Positions 53,208 through 63,054 of a stretch of 64,000 nucleotides of DNA are shown one piece after another. The notes under the pieces were generated by a model. The model was not told the DNA's origin and searched no databases. It saw nothing but the letters and a program-made list of their open reading frames with translations. Both the position numbers and the translations under genes were made by a program. The stretch's first letter is position 1; each line of letters opens with the position of its first letter. The stretch lies in the NCBI GenBank assembly GCA_016713175.1, contig JADJPQ010000012.1, positions 186,001 through 250,000 of the forward strand. The letters run 5' to 3'. This DNA comes from Planctomycetota bacterium (lineage in GTDB: Bacteria > Planctomycetota > UBA1135 > UBA2386).

Positions 53208-53885
53208 GTGCACCACGAATCACCGGCCGATGATGATGAGTTCCTGCAAGCCCTGGCTTGCGGCGACCTCGAGGACCAGGATCCGGCCGTCGCGGCTCGC
53301 CTGCAGGCCGACCCCGCGCTGGCGAGGCGCTGGCAGGAACTGGCCGCGACGTTGTCCGGACTCGCCGATCTCGACGCCATCCGCACCGAACTGCCCGAAG
53401 CCGACGGCGGCCCACGCATCGACGCGGCCGCGGCCTTCGCGGCGGCGCGCCGGCCAACGCTGGCCGTTGCAACCGATCGCCGGGCCGGTCCATCGCACCG
53501 CCGTCCGGTCCTCTGGCTGGCCGCGGCGGCGGCTCTGCTGATCGGCCTGCTGCTCTGGCAGCCCTGGTCGTCGCCCTCGCCACTGCCCGATCCGCATCTC
53601 GGCGATCGTACGTTCCAGCTCACCCCCGCCGACGCCCCGCTGCCGGCCGGAGAACGGCTGACCTGGGTGGCACCGCGTGGCTTTGCGTGCTATCGAGTGG
53701 TCATCGAGGATCCGGCGCAGCCTGCCAACGGCATGCGCACCGGCCTGTTGACCACGCCTGCATGGCAGCCCAACGACGCCGAGTATCGACGCCTGCCGCC
53801 AAAGTTCCGCTGGCGCGTGATCGCGTACGACGACTCCGGCCAGGAGTTGGCCACGTCGGCCTGGGCCAACGCCTCGCGACCCTGA
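53208..53885 (+). CDS. Anti-sigma-factor-like membrane protein
   Basis: A 225-residue single-pass protein: an acidic cytosolic N terminus (DDDEFLQALACGDLEDQDPA, then VAARLQADPALARRWQELAA), one membrane segment (about 103-122, PVLWLAAAAALLIGLLLWQP) and an extracytoplasmic beta domain (TFQLTPADAPLPAGERLTWV to RWRVIAYDDSGQELATSAWA). This is the layout of an anti-sigma factor without a zinc site. GTG at 53208 is chosen because GGGAGG lies eight bases before it. Its stop overlaps the start of the CHAT gene. Confidence 0.75.
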   Translation: MHHESPADDDEFLQALACGDLEDQDPAVAARLQADPALARRWQELAATLSGLADLDAIRTELPEADGGPRIDAAAAFAAARRPTLAVATDRRAGPSHRRPVLWLAAAAALLIGLLLWQPWSSPSPLPDPHLGDRTFQLTPADAPLPAGERLTWVAPRGFACYRVVIEDPAQPANGMRTGLLTTPAWQPNDAEYRRLPPKFRWRVIAYDDSGQELATSAWANASRP

Positions 53886-56383
53886 TCCTGGTCGGCGCAG
53901 CGCTGCTGCGACCGGCGCGCGCCCAGACCGCCGATCCGGCCGCTCACCTTGCCGCACTGCACGGTCGCGGCGCCGAGGCCCCCGCCGCGTTGCGCGATGA
54001 ACTCGCGGCGCTGCCGGACGCGGCGACCCGCGGTTCCTGGTGCCGCGCGGCAGGCATCGACCTGATGCGTGGCGAGCCCGCGGCATTGCACGGCACGGCG
54101 CGCGAGCAATGGGTCGACGCGTTCGACCCGTGGACGCCGGCACTTGGTCCTGACGCTCGGGAGTGGTTCGGCCTGGCCGGCGCCCGTTACCTGGCGCTCG
54201 GCGCGCGCTTTGGCGCCGCACGAACGCGCCTCGAGGCGCTTGCCGTCCAACAGCCCGACGGCCGCTACGAGTTCGAGCGGACCACGCTGCTCATCGACTG
54301 CCTGATCCAGTTGGACCAGCTCGCCGAAGCGAGGCAGCGCGTGGCCCAAGAACCCGCGGCGGCGAACAGGTCGCAGCGGATCACCTGGCTGGCGCAGAAA
54401 GCGCGAGTCGACACCGCGATCGGCTGCCTCGACCTCGCGGCCCTCAGCAGTCGGGAGGCGCAGCACCAGGCTGCCGAGATGCCGTTGGCGGATCCGACCC
54501 GCTTCCACACGCTGCTGACCCATCTCGACCTGTTGACCGCGCGCGAACAGTTCGACGAGGCCATGGCGGCGATCGCCGAGCTTCGAGCGGCCGCTGCCGT
54601 GGCTGGCACGACGCTGACGGCACCGCACCTGCATGCATTGGCGAAGCACGGCGCGGCGGCACTGTTCCACCTGGCGCACCGACAACGACATCGCTTGCCC
54701 GAAGCCGCAGCCGAACTGGCCCGGCTCGAACGGGATCCGGCGACGTCGCCGGTGGATCGGCAGCATCTGCGCATCCAGCGCGCCGATGCCGCGCTGCTCG
54801 CTGACGATCCCGACCTGGCCAGGACCCTGCTGACCGACCTGGACCGCGCCGACCTGTCACCGCGGGCGCTTCGCACGCTGGTCCCGGTGGAAGCACGCCT
54901 GGCGCTCGTTCGCGGTGAATCCGCAGCCACCCTGAACGATCATCGGCAACTCCTGCAGAAGCTGCTCGACACGATGATCGGCGACTGGACCGCCGTTGCC
55001 GACCAGAGCGATTCGACGGGCTTCCTGCGGCTTGCCGAACGGCTCCGCGTGGTGGGTGAACTGACTGCGATCGCCACCGCCGTCGATGGGCCTGCCGCGG
55101 GACTCGCCGTCGCACTGCAGGCCCAGCGCTGCACGACCCTGAGCCGCCGCCGGCAGGTCGGCGCAACCACGGTGGCGGCGATCCAGCGGCACCTGTTGTC
55201 GCCGGTCGATGGCGCGCTGGTGTTCGTGCCCTGCTGGCAGGCGTCGTTCACGTTCGCGATCGATGGTGCCGGCGTGCACGCCGCGCCGCTTGCCCAGACG
55301 CCGCGCTTGCGGCAACTGCTGGACGATTTCCGCGTCGAACTGGCGGCGCTCGACACCGTCAGTTCCGACGACGATCCACAGCTGGCGCGGACTCGGGGTC
55401 TCAGCCGCGAACTGGCCGGACTGCTGCTGCCGCCCGCGATCCAGGAACGCATGCGCGCCTGGCGCACCGTTGCCGTTTCAGGCGCCGGCTTGCTCCGCGG
55501 TCTGCCGGTCGAGTGCCTCGAACTGCCGGATGGCGCGCTGCTGGGAGAACGCTTCGCCGTCACGACCATCACCTCGTTGCCGCTCGCCGTCGAACTGGCC
55601 AGACACGCGGCGGCGCGCCCGCGATCGGCAAACCCGCGGGTCCACCTGTTCGCGACCCTGACGCCCGATCCGGAGTTTGCGGCCCGCAACAACATCGCGC
55701 CGGCCGATGCCACGCCACCCGACGCCTGGCAGCACCTCGCCGATCGTGCTGGTGCTCATGCCGCGGTTCGGCTCGGCGCCGCGGCGACCGTCAGCGGCTG
55801 GCGCCAGGCCTGCCAACAGGATCGCGTCGATCTGGCGGTCCTGCTCGCGCATGGTGAACAGCCGACCGCCGCCTCGCCACCGGCCCTGGGTTTGACGCCG
55901 GACCCGCAGCACACCGACGGCCTGCTGACTCCCGACCTGGTGCACGGACTACCGCAGCCGACGATCGTCGTGTTGAGCGCCTGTTACGGCTCTCGCGGCC
56001 CGAGCCGCACCGGCGATGACGAACTGGCGGCGACGCTGGCCGGCGCGTTCGTCCGGGCTGGATCCACCGCCGTCGTCAGCAGTGCTGCGCCGCTGCGGCT
56101 CAGCCTGCACGCGGCCATCGCCGGATCGCTGCTCGAAGAACTGGTCGCCGGCACGCCGATCGCCGTGGCGCTGCAGCGGGCGCGCACAACCGCTGCGACC
56201 GATCGTCTCGGCGCCTACCGCGCTGGCCAGATCCACGTCTTTGGCTGGGGTGGGGCGGCGATTGCCGTCGAACCAACGACCCCACGTTGGCCATGGGCGC
56301 TGGTCGGCCTCGTCTTGCTCGTCGGCGGCGCGCTCACGTTGCGGCACCGCCGGCGGCGCCGTGCCATGGTGCTTGCGCGCTAG
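53882..56383 (+). CDS. CHAT-domain (caspase-like) protease, membrane-anchored
   Basis: About 833 residues. The apparent start is CTG 53882, overlapping the preceding stop (CTGA). It gives a signal peptide (LILVGAALLRPARAQ), but no ATG, GTG or TTG is suitably placed, so the start is uncertain. Residues about 20-430 are helical TPR-like repeats. Residues about 440-790 are the CHAT protease with the catalytic pair His657 (LAVLLAHGEQP) and Cys701 (VVLSACYGSRGPSRTGDDEL). A membrane segment (about 803-822) and an Arg-rich tail end the protein. CHAT proteases act in programmed death and defence. Here the enzyme is placed under an ECF/anti-sigma pair. Confidence 0.82.
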   Translation: MILVGAALLRPARAQTADPAAHLAALHGRGAEAPAALRDELAALPDAATRGSWCRAAGIDLMRGEPAALHGTAREQWVDAFDPWTPALGPDAREWFGLAGARYLALGARFGAARTRLEALAVQQPDGRYEFERTTLLIDCLIQLDQLAEARQRVAQEPAAANRSQRITWLAQKARVDTAIGCLDLAALSSREAQHQAAEMPLADPTRFHTLLTHLDLLTAREQFDEAMAAIAELRAAAAVAGTTLTAPHLHALAKHGAAALFHLAHRQRHRLPEAAAELARLERDPATSPVDRQHLRIQRADAALLADDPDLARTLLTDLDRADLSPRALRTLVPVEARLALVRGESAATLNDHRQLLQKLLDTMIGDWTAVADQSDSTGFLRLAERLRVVGELTAIATAVDGPAAGLAVALQAQRCTTLSRRRQVGATTVAAIQRHLLSPVDGALVFVPCWQASFTFAIDGAGVHAAPLAQTPRLRQLLDDFRVELAALDTVSSDDDPQLARTRGLSRELAGLLLPPAIQERMRAWRTVAVSGAGLLRGLPVECLELPDGALLGERFAVTTITSLPLAVELARHAAARPRSANPRVHLFATLTPDPEFAARNNIAPADATPPDAWQHLADRAGAHAAVRLGAAATVSGWRQACQQDRVDLAVLLAHGEQPTAASPPALGLTPDPQHTDGLLTPDLVHGLPQPTIVVLSACYGSRGPSRTGDDELAATLAGAFVRAGSTAVVSSAAPLRLSLHAAIAGSLLEELVAGTPIAVALQRARTTAATDRLGAYRAGQIHVFGWGGAAIAVEPTTPRWPWALVGLVLLVGGALTLRHRRRRRAMVLAR

Positions 56384-58035
56384 CCACCTGCCGGTTCGAC
56401 GGCGGGTGGCACCTCGCCGAAACCGCCAGCCGGCGGCGGCACCGGGAACTCGGTGATCACGCCGACGACGACGCCACCCAGGGCGTTCTCCAGCGGCACT
56501 TCGGCGACACCGGCGGCGCGGCGGCTACGCAGGAACGACAAGTCCAATCCGCCAGTCAAGGTCATTGCGGTGGTCGCGAAAGGCACCGACTCGGAGACCG
56601 ACACGATCGTCGAGGTGCCGGGCGCAACGCTGCACAGCCTCGCGATGAACCAGTAGTGGACTGGCTGGGCCCAATGGAACTCCTCGCGCAGCTGCTCATC
56701 CACCACGACCGAGACCTGCACGAGATGGTTGGCGTCCGGACTTCCTGTCAGTCGGAACAGCAGGTTGGCTTGGCAGCTTCGGTTGGTGGGCGACGCCGGA
56801 TTGTCGACGCGCCAGGCAGTGATCTGCAGACGGGTCTCCAGGTTGGCGGCCAGGTCCGTTGCCACCCGCGCACTCGCGGCTGGCGACAACACCACACCAA
56901 AGTCGACCTGCGTTGCCGGCCGTGCATTCACCCCTTCGCCAAGTGCCCCAGACGTCATCCGACCCTGGGCATGGCGCAGCGCCAACAGCGGCAGACTCGG
57001 CGGCGCGCCGAGCCTGGTCCACGTCGCCCCGCCGTCACCACCATGTTCATCGGCCAGGAACCACGTGGTGCCGCCATCGATCGTCACGAGAGCCGGCACC
57101 GTGGTCGCGACACCCGAATAATTGCGCACGACGACAGCCGGACTCGCAGCGAACATCGCCCCGCCAGCGACGCCAGCCATCCGAACGGCTCGCGTGGTCG
57201 TCTTGACGACGAAGTCCGTCACACCATCGCCGGTGCAATCCGCTGCGCACGCCGCGACGACGACCTCGGCGGAGCCGACCTGGTTCGCCACCGGGCTGCG
57301 ATCGACCAGGCCACTGCTGCCGAACAACGCGATCTCCCAGCGGTTGGCGCCATCCTTCCTGATCCAGCCAAAGCTGGCCGACGCGTGCCCCGGAAACGGC
57401 ACGAGATCGCCGCGGCCGCCAGCCTGCGTCCAGCGGGTCGCGCCGGCATAGCTGACGCTGCGCAGTTCACCCGCGGTCAACACGAGCGCCGAAGCCTCCC
57501 CGCTCGTCTCGCCGGTCAGTTCGAAGTCGGCCACCGTGGCCGGCATCACGACGCTGCCGCCGGCCACCACTCCCGTCGCCGTGACCCGATAGAACCGGAC
57601 CGTGCGGGCGTCGGCGCACAACACACCGACGACGATCCACGGGCCGGCGACGGCCGCCCGGATCTGCAGACCCGAGCGCAGTTCGGGCTGCGGCCAGTCG
57701 GTGATGTCGAACCCACCGGAGATCGCGCGCAGCACCCGCACACCGGCGGCGCCAACGGTCGCGACCAGATCCTCACCACCGGCGTCGCGGGCGGGCAGAC
57801 GCACGAGATCGTTGACGCCGGTCACCGCCATCGGCGAGCTGCCGGCAATGACGTTCGGATTCGCAACCGCGTGCACGGTGCCGTCGACTTTGAGGTGCAT
57901 CGCACCGGGCCAATGGCCCCCGGGATCGAAGGCGGTGATCTTGCGCGCCGCCGGCCCGGGAACGGGGAACGGCGCGGCCTGCGCAACAGCGGCGGCGGCA
58001 AGGGCGACGACGGCGAGGATTCGGCGTGAATTCAT
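56380..58035 (-). CDS. Large secreted protein of unknown function
   Basis: A 551-residue protein with a signal peptide (MNSRRILAVVALAAAAVAQA). The first 300 residues repeat a propeller-like pattern with strands such as DLVATVGAAGVRVLRAISGG, WIVVGVLCADARTVRFYRVT and CTGDGVTDFVVKTTTRAVRM, the last resembling an FG-GAP/VCBS calcium-loop repeat. The C-terminal 200 residues form a different beta domain (LVQVSVVVDEQLREEFHWAQ). No enzyme motif is seen. It converges with the CHAT gene (4-base overlap of stops). Confidence 0.65.
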   Translation of the reverse strand: MNSRRILAVVALAAAAVAQAAPFPVPGPAARKITAFDPGGHWPGAMHLKVDGTVHAVANPNVIAGSSPMAVTGVNDLVRLPARDAGGEDLVATVGAAGVRVLRAISGGFDITDWPQPELRSGLQIRAAVAGPWIVVGVLCADARTVRFYRVTATGVVAGGSVVMPATVADFELTGETSGEASALVLTAGELRSVSYAGATRWTQAGGRGDLVPFPGHASASFGWIRKDGANRWEIALFGSSGLVDRSPVANQVGSAEVVVAACAADCTGDGVTDFVVKTTTRAVRMAGVAGGAMFAASPAVVVRNYSGVATTVPALVTIDGGTTWFLADEHGGDGGATWTRLGAPPSLPLLALRHAQGRMTSGALGEGVNARPATQVDFGVVLSPAASARVATDLAANLETRLQITAWRVDNPASPTNRSCQANLLFRLTGSPDANHLVQVSVVVDEQLREEFHWAQPVHYWFIARLCSVAPGTSTIVSVSESVPFATTAMTLTGGLDLSFLRSRRAAGVAEVPLENALGGVVVGVITEFPVPPPAGGFGEVPPAVEPAGG

Positions 58036-58260
58036 CGGTCTCAGGCGAGCCTGTGGAACAGAGTTTCGGGCTGGGGCGAGGGTCACGTCCGGCGTTTGAC
58101 GGAAAGTTGCCGACAGGTGACTTTTTTGTGGGGCGGGGAAGCCTACCGCGGGCGGATCACGGCCGCCGACGCCAGTCGCGAGCCGCCCCAGACTCGCTCA
58201 ACCGAAAAAAAACCGCGCGAACGACTGTCACCGGCGCACCAACCGGCGCCACAGGAGGGC

Positions 58261-59346
58261 ATGAACCCTTTCCTGCAACTGGCGATCGCCGAGGGCGGCG
58301 ACGAAAGCACGGTCCCGCTGCTGCTGGCCCCGGATCTGGACCCCACGACCACCCTGGCTTCACCGCCGCCGGAACTGCCGGCACGCGTTCGCGCTCGCCT
58401 GCTCGATCCAACGCTGCCGGCGCAAGCCGAACTGGTCGCCCGCCGCGCGCACGAACTGGGGCTGATGCTGCTGACCCCGGCCGACCCCGAATGGCCGGAA
58501 CCGATGCAGACGATGCCGTTGCGGCCGCTGGTGCTGTTCGCGCGCGGCGACCTGGCCGCGCTGCGGCATCAGCCCTCGATCGCGATCGTCGGCAGCCGCA
58601 CGCCGACCCCGTACGGCAGCGACGCCGCCCGGGCGTTCGCCAACGCCCTGGCTGGCGCCGGGGTCGCGCAGTGGAGCGGGCTGGCCCGCGGCGTCGATGG
58701 CATCGCGCATCGGGCCTGTCTGGACGCGAAGGTGCCGACCGTCGCCGTGCTCGCCGGCGGCCTCGACCGGATCTACCCACCCGAACACCGCGAACTGGCC
58801 GAGCAGATCGTCCGCCACGGCGGTTGCCTGTTGTCCGAGCTGCCACCGGGCCGTCAGGCCCGCCGCGGTCACTTCCCGCGCCGCAACCGCGTGCTCGCCG
58901 CCGGCGCCGCGGCCACGCTGGTGATCGAAGCCAGCCTGACGTCGGGGGCGTTGCACACTGCGCGCTTTGCCGCCGAGCAGGGGCAACCGGTGTTCGCCGT
59001 GCCCGGGCCCTGGGCCTCCGAGCGCAGCCAGGGCTGTCACCGGCTGATCGCCGAGGGCGCACAGATCGCCGAGAATCCGGAACTGCTGCTGCGCGAACTC
59101 GGCGTCTGCGCACCACCGTCGGCCGCGACCGGCACGTCCCTCGGGCTGCAGACGTCGGCGGACGAACAGGCCGTGCTGCGTTGCCTCGCGGCCGGGCCGC
59201 GGCCGGCGGATCTGGTGGCGCGCGAGAGTGGTCTCGATCGCGAGGCGTTCCTGACCGCCACGTTCGCGCTCGAGGGGCGCGGCCTGCTGCTGCGAGCGCC
59301 CGGCGCGCTGCTGGTCGCCGCGCGGGCCGAACCGTTCACCAGATGA
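58261..59346 (+). CDS. dprA: DNA-processing protein DprA
   Basis: A 361-residue protein that loads RecA on incoming single-stranded DNA during transformation. The Rossmann core is clear: IAIVGSRTPTPYGSDAARAF, WSGLARGVDGIAHRACLDAK, TVAVLAGGLDRIYPPEHREL, GHFPRRNRVLAAGA and FAVPGPW. A C-terminal winged-helix-like DML1 part (ADEQAVLRCLAAGPRPADLV) follows. GGAGGG lies two bases before the ATG at 58261, unusually close. No other competence genes are nearby. Confidence 0.93.
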   Translation: MNPFLQLAIAEGGDESTVPLLLAPDLDPTTTLASPPPELPARVRARLLDPTLPAQAELVARRAHELGLMLLTPADPEWPEPMQTMPLRPLVLFARGDLAALRHQPSIAIVGSRTPTPYGSDAARAFANALAGAGVAQWSGLARGVDGIAHRACLDAKVPTVAVLAGGLDRIYPPEHRELAEQIVRHGGCLLSELPPGRQARRGHFPRRNRVLAAGAAATLVIEASLTSGALHTARFAAEQGQPVFAVPGPWASERSQGCHRLIAEGAQIAENPELLLRELGVCAPPSAATGTSLGLQTSADEQAVLRCLAAGPRPADLVARESGLDREAFLTATFALEGRGLLLRAPGALLVAARAEPFTR

Positions 59347-59527
59347 ACAGGAAGCCGAGCACGGACATCGCGACGACCAGCCCGGTCGTCCACACGATCC
59401 AGCGACCGGTCCGGCGCACCGCGGCGCGCAGCGTGTCGTTCGCATTGTCATGGAACTGCCCCATCACGACGATCGCGATCAGGAACAGCACCGGCACATA
59501 GATCAACAGCCGCAGCATCAGGTTCAT
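59336..59527 (-). CDS. Small two-segment membrane protein
   Basis: A 63-residue protein with two hydrophobic segments (about 4-22 and 43-62) and a short charged loop between them (GQFHDNANDTLRAAVRRTGR). Its start overlaps the stop of the 291-residue membrane protein (ATGA), so the two are co-translated. Function unknown. Confidence 0.7.
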   Translation of the reverse strand: MNLMLRLLIYVPVLFLIAIVVMGQFHDNANDTLRAAVRRTGRWIVWTTGLVVAMSVLGFLFIW

Positions 59528-60399
59528 GCGGCACCTCCGGCAACCGGCGCCTCGCGCAGGAACGCCGAACGCTCGGCGACGGTGTAGGCATCGACCATCA
59601 CGACGAGATTCATCAGACCCGCGACCGTGCAGAGCACGAGGCCCACATCGTAGAGCGGCGGGAAACCATCCGGCCCGAGCATCTGCATCGGCGCGGTGAC
59701 CAGCGCGGCGAACAAGGTGCCGACGCCACAGAGGTTCTGCCCCATCCACCAGACCGAAGCGACGCTGCGATCGCAGCCATGTCCCTGCGAGAACAACAGG
59801 CCGAGTGCGAACACGATCAGCACCGCGCCGCCCATCAGCATGCCCTTGTCCTTCTGGCCGGCCCGCACGTGGCCAAGGCCCGGCACGAGCCACGACAGAC
59901 CGGCGGCGAGCCCCGGATTGACGTTCGGCCGGCACGGTGCACCCGCGCCATCGCGCCGCCAGGTCAGTTGCCATTGGGCATCGGCGGCCCAGAAGGTGGC
60001 CAGCATGCCGGATGCGGCGGTCAACCAACCGGCGACGTGCTCGAAGTCGCGCGGCAGCCGCCAGGCGCGCTGGCCGGTGAAGGAGATGTCCCAACTGGAG
60101 ATGGTGCCGATCGCGGTGCACGGCAGGTTGAACATCTCGGGCAGGTTCAGCAGCGGCAGGTAGTGGGCGACCCACGCGAGCCAGGTGCTCTTCTCGTCCG
60201 GCGCGACCAGGGCCCACCAGAACAGGCGGTCGCCGAGGAACGCGAAGCCGGCGAAGAACAGCACGGCGCAGGACGCCAGCGCCATCGCGCCGCGGTTGGC
60301 CTGCCCCATCCGGAAGTGCAGCAGGCCGGGAATGAAGCCGGCCAGGAACACGGGCCAGCCCAGTCCCTTGGTCGAATGCCGCGGCGCGCTCTGGTTCAT
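59524..60399 (-). CDS. Polytopic membrane protein (DUF6677-like)
   Basis: A 291-residue protein with about six to seven membrane segments. The pattern WPVFLAGFIPGLLHFRMGQA repeats later as LAAGLSWLVPGLGHVRAGQK. This is the TM2/DUF6677 signature of a proline-glycine turn in a membrane hairpin followed by GxGQ. ATG 60399 (MNQSAPRHSTKG) is preferred over the frame start at 60540. Function unknown. Confidence 0.75.
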   Translation of the reverse strand: MNQSAPRHSTKGLGWPVFLAGFIPGLLHFRMGQANRGAMALASCAVLFFAGFAFLGDRLFWWALVAPDEKSTWLAWVAHYLPLLNLPEMFNLPCTAIGTISSWDISFTGQRAWRLPRDFEHVAGWLTAASGMLATFWAADAQWQLTWRRDGAGAPCRPNVNPGLAAGLSWLVPGLGHVRAGQKDKGMLMGGAVLIVFALGLLFSQGHGCDRSVASVWWMGQNLCGVGTLFAALVTAPMQMLGPDGFPPLYDVGLVLCTVAGLMNLVVMVDAYTVAERSAFLREAPVAGGAA

Positions 60400-60551
60400 G
60401 TGCAGGGGTAGGAAGGTTAGCGAGTGCGGGGCGCGGGTCGAGGCCCTTCCGGCCCGGTGCGAGCCCATCGACCCTGGTGCCTTGCAGCCAGCGAAAGACG
60501 GCTCGAAGACCAGGAACTCCCGATCGCGTGAACAGGCCACCCGAGGCGCAT

Positions 60552-60880
60552 TCAGGATTCGGCGCGCAGGTCACTGCCAGCGGCGGCGGCGAGCGCCCGA
60601 CGCGACTCGTTCCACTTCATCTGGGCGCTGGATTGGGCAACCCCGCTCCCGACCCGCATCGCCAGCGCCGCCAGATCCTGACACCCATCGGCAATCGCCT
60701 CGTACGCCACCGCAACCGCAACTGCATCAGACACTGATGCAACGGCATGCCGACGATCGCCCGGAACGACCTCGCCAGATCGAACGGCGAACACCCCCCA
60801 TCCCGTCGCCCGCCCTTCATCTGCTGCCGGCCGGTCGGCGTCTCGAGGGTGCGTGCAAACGTCGTGTAGCTCTCCGCGAC
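60552..60880 (-). pseudogene. AraC-family regulator remnant
   Basis: The stretch GGCSPFDLARSFRAIVGMPL followed by HQCLMQLRLR is the first helix-turn-helix of an AraC regulator. At about 60710 the frame breaks, and the continuation VAYEAIADGCQDLAALAMRV, followed by SSAQMKWNESRRAL, is in another frame. No intact sensor domain or start is seen upstream. It is likely a decayed regulator. Confidence 0.65.
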
Positions 60881-61109
60881 GTCGCCAAACCACTGCACCC
60901 CGGTGACCGGCGGAACCAGGCGTGCCAGACCGACTCGCGAACGCGCAGCAGCTCGTCGAGACGACCGGCCGCGATGCGCGGTGCGCCCGCACGGCCGGCG
61001 ACGGCGAACAGACCAACAGGGTGACGGCACAACACTCCATTCCCGTCAGCGCACTCGGCTGCGTTGCGGCGAACTTGGACGATCTTGCGCCCCCTTGGGC
61101 TCTGCGGCG

Positions 61110-62969
61110 TCAGACGGCCTTGCCGGCGAGCACCTCGGCCACCCGCGTGGTCAACGCCTCCGGCGAATACGGCTTGCCGAGGAACGGCCCTCGGGCGCCG
61201 GCCGCCAACACCGGCCGTTGCGAATACCCCGACAAGAACAGCACCTTCAATCGCGGTTGCCGCTGACACATCAGTTCGGCAAGCGTGAACCCGTCGACTG
61301 CCGGCATCACCACGTCGGTGACCAGCATCTCGAACGGTGTGTCGGCCGCGAGCCGGCACGCCTCGTCAGCCGAGCCCGCCACCTGCACGTCGTAGCCGGC
61401 CCGCTGCAGGATCCGATTGGCGACATCACGCGCCAGATCGTCGTCATCGACGACCAGGAGCCGCGGCGCGTTGGCCCTGGCCTTCGGCGCGCCGGTGGCC
61501 ACGGTCTCCGGCACGGACGCGGTCACCGGCGCCGCCGCGACCTGCGGCAGCAACACCACGAACGTCGCGCCGGCGCCCGGCGCGCTGTCGACCACGATCC
61601 GCCCGCCGCACTGCGTGACGATGCCATAGACCATCGACAGGCCAAGCCCGGTCCCGGTCGCCTTGGTGGTGAAGAACGGCTCGAACAGCCGTTCGCGCGC
61701 CGCAGCCGGAATGCCGATGCCGGTGTCGGTCACCGCGAAGCGGACCTGCGGGTCCGGCGCGTCGACGGTGTCGACGGTCAGCGTGATCCGCCCACCTCGC
61801 GGCATCGCCTCACGGGCGTTCAGCACCAGGTTCATCAGCACCTGCTCGATCTGGCTGCCGTCGACGCGGATCATGCCGAGCGGCGACCCCAGCCGGACGA
61901 CCAGTTCGGCGTCGACTCCGGCCAGCCGCCGCAACAGCGGCTCGGCCCGCTGCACCAGTGAGGCGGGATCGACCAGGCTCACCTCGAGGTCCTGCCGGCG
62001 CGCGAACGTCAACAATTGACGCGTCAGATTGCGGCCGCGCGTCGCCGCTTCGCGCAGGTTGCGCAGCGAACCGGCGACCGCGCCGGCAGGCTCGACCTGC
62101 CGGCCCAGCAGTTCGGCCTCACCGGTGACCACGGTCAGCAGGTTGTTGAAGTCGTGCGCGATGCCGCCGGCCAACCGGCCGATGCTCTCCATCTTCTGCG
62201 CGTGCCGCAGCTGGTCCTCCAGATCCTTGACGGACGTGACATCGGCGATCGTGCCGATCATCCGCACCGGCTGGCCCTGGTCGTTGCGCATGACGAGTCC
62301 GGTGCAGTGCGCCCAGAACTGGCTGCCATCGCGGCGGCACACGCGATGCGAGACCTCGTAGCGTTCGCCGACCTGGGCCAGCGCCCGCTGCGCTCGCGTC
62401 GCCAGCAGCTGCCGGTCGTCGGGGTGCACCAGTTCGCAGAACGACGGGAAATCCGGCGGGAACGTGCCAGGCGCGACGCCGAACAGCGCTTCGGCCTCCG
62501 GTGACCAGACCACCTTGTCGCTGGCGATGTCCCATTCCCAGATCCCCATCCGTGCCGCCCCCAGCGCCAGCTGCAACCGTTCGCGCATCGCGGCATCGCT
62601 GGCGCGGACGCGGCGCTCGGCCGTGACATCGCGCCCGAAGAACAGCACGACCTGGGTCGACGGCACGGCGACCGCGGTGCACTCGATGTCGACCTGGCGT
62701 TCGCCGAGTTGCAGCGAGAACGGCCGACCGGTCACCTGCCCGCCGCCGCGGACCTCGCGCCACAGCGGTCCGAGGTGCGCGAACGGTTCACGATCCGGCA
62801 ACGGCTGCCCGAGCAAAGCATCGACCGCGACCCCGCCGAGTCGCGCCGCGACGTCGTTGCAGAAACAGATCCGACCTTCGGCATCGAGGCCGACGATCGG
62901 CTGCGGCGCCGCGTTCAGCAGGGCCTCGCAACACCCCGCCGGCATGCCAAGGAAACCACGATCGGTCAC
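61110..62969 (-). CDS. Hybrid histidine kinase with PAS domains and receiver
   Basis: A 619-residue soluble kinase. PAS 1 (about 12-110) and PAS 2 (about 135-250, with the PAC stretch SHRVCRRDGSQFWAHCTGLV) come first. A HisKA box with His272 (GGIAHDFNNLLTVVTGEAEL) and an HATPase follow (VLMNLVLNARE; FAVTDTGIGIPAAAR; TGTGLGLSMVYGIVTQCGG). The C-terminal receiver has Asp552 (LLVVDDDDLARDVANRIL; EMLVTDVVMPAVDGFTLAEL). No membrane segment is present, so it senses a cytosolic signal. The CheB-like gene lies 85 bases upstream on the same strand. Confidence 0.92.
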   Translation of the reverse strand: MTDRGFLGMPAGCCEALLNAAPQPIVGLDAEGRICFCNDVAARLGGVAVDALLGQPLPDREPFAHLGPLWREVRGGGQVTGRPFSLQLGERQVDIECTAVAVPSTQVVLFFGRDVTAERRVRASDAAMRERLQLALGAARMGIWEWDIASDKVVWSPEAEALFGVAPGTFPPDFPSFCELVHPDDRQLLATRAQRALAQVGERYEVSHRVCRRDGSQFWAHCTGLVMRNDQGQPVRMIGTIADVTSVKDLEDQLRHAQKMESIGRLAGGIAHDFNNLLTVVTGEAELLGRQVEPAGAVAGSLRNLREAATRGRNLTRQLLTFARRQDLEVSLVDPASLVQRAEPLLRRLAGVDAELVVRLGSPLGMIRVDGSQIEQVLMNLVLNAREAMPRGGRITLTVDTVDAPDPQVRFAVTDTGIGIPAAARERLFEPFFTTKATGTGLGLSMVYGIVTQCGGRIVVDSAPGAGATFVVLLPQVAAAPVTASVPETVATGAPKARANAPRLLVVDDDDLARDVANRILQRAGYDVQVAGSADEACRLAADTPFEMLVTDVVMPAVDGFTLAELMCQRQPRLKVLFLSGYSQRPVLAAGARGPFLGKPYSPEALTTRVAEVLAGKAV

Positions 62970-63054
62970 GTTGCCTCCTGGGTTCGGAACGAGCTGATGA
63001 CAACCCTAGAGCGCACGGCGGAGCCACTCAACAGGCAGCTCGGGGAACGCGCAA

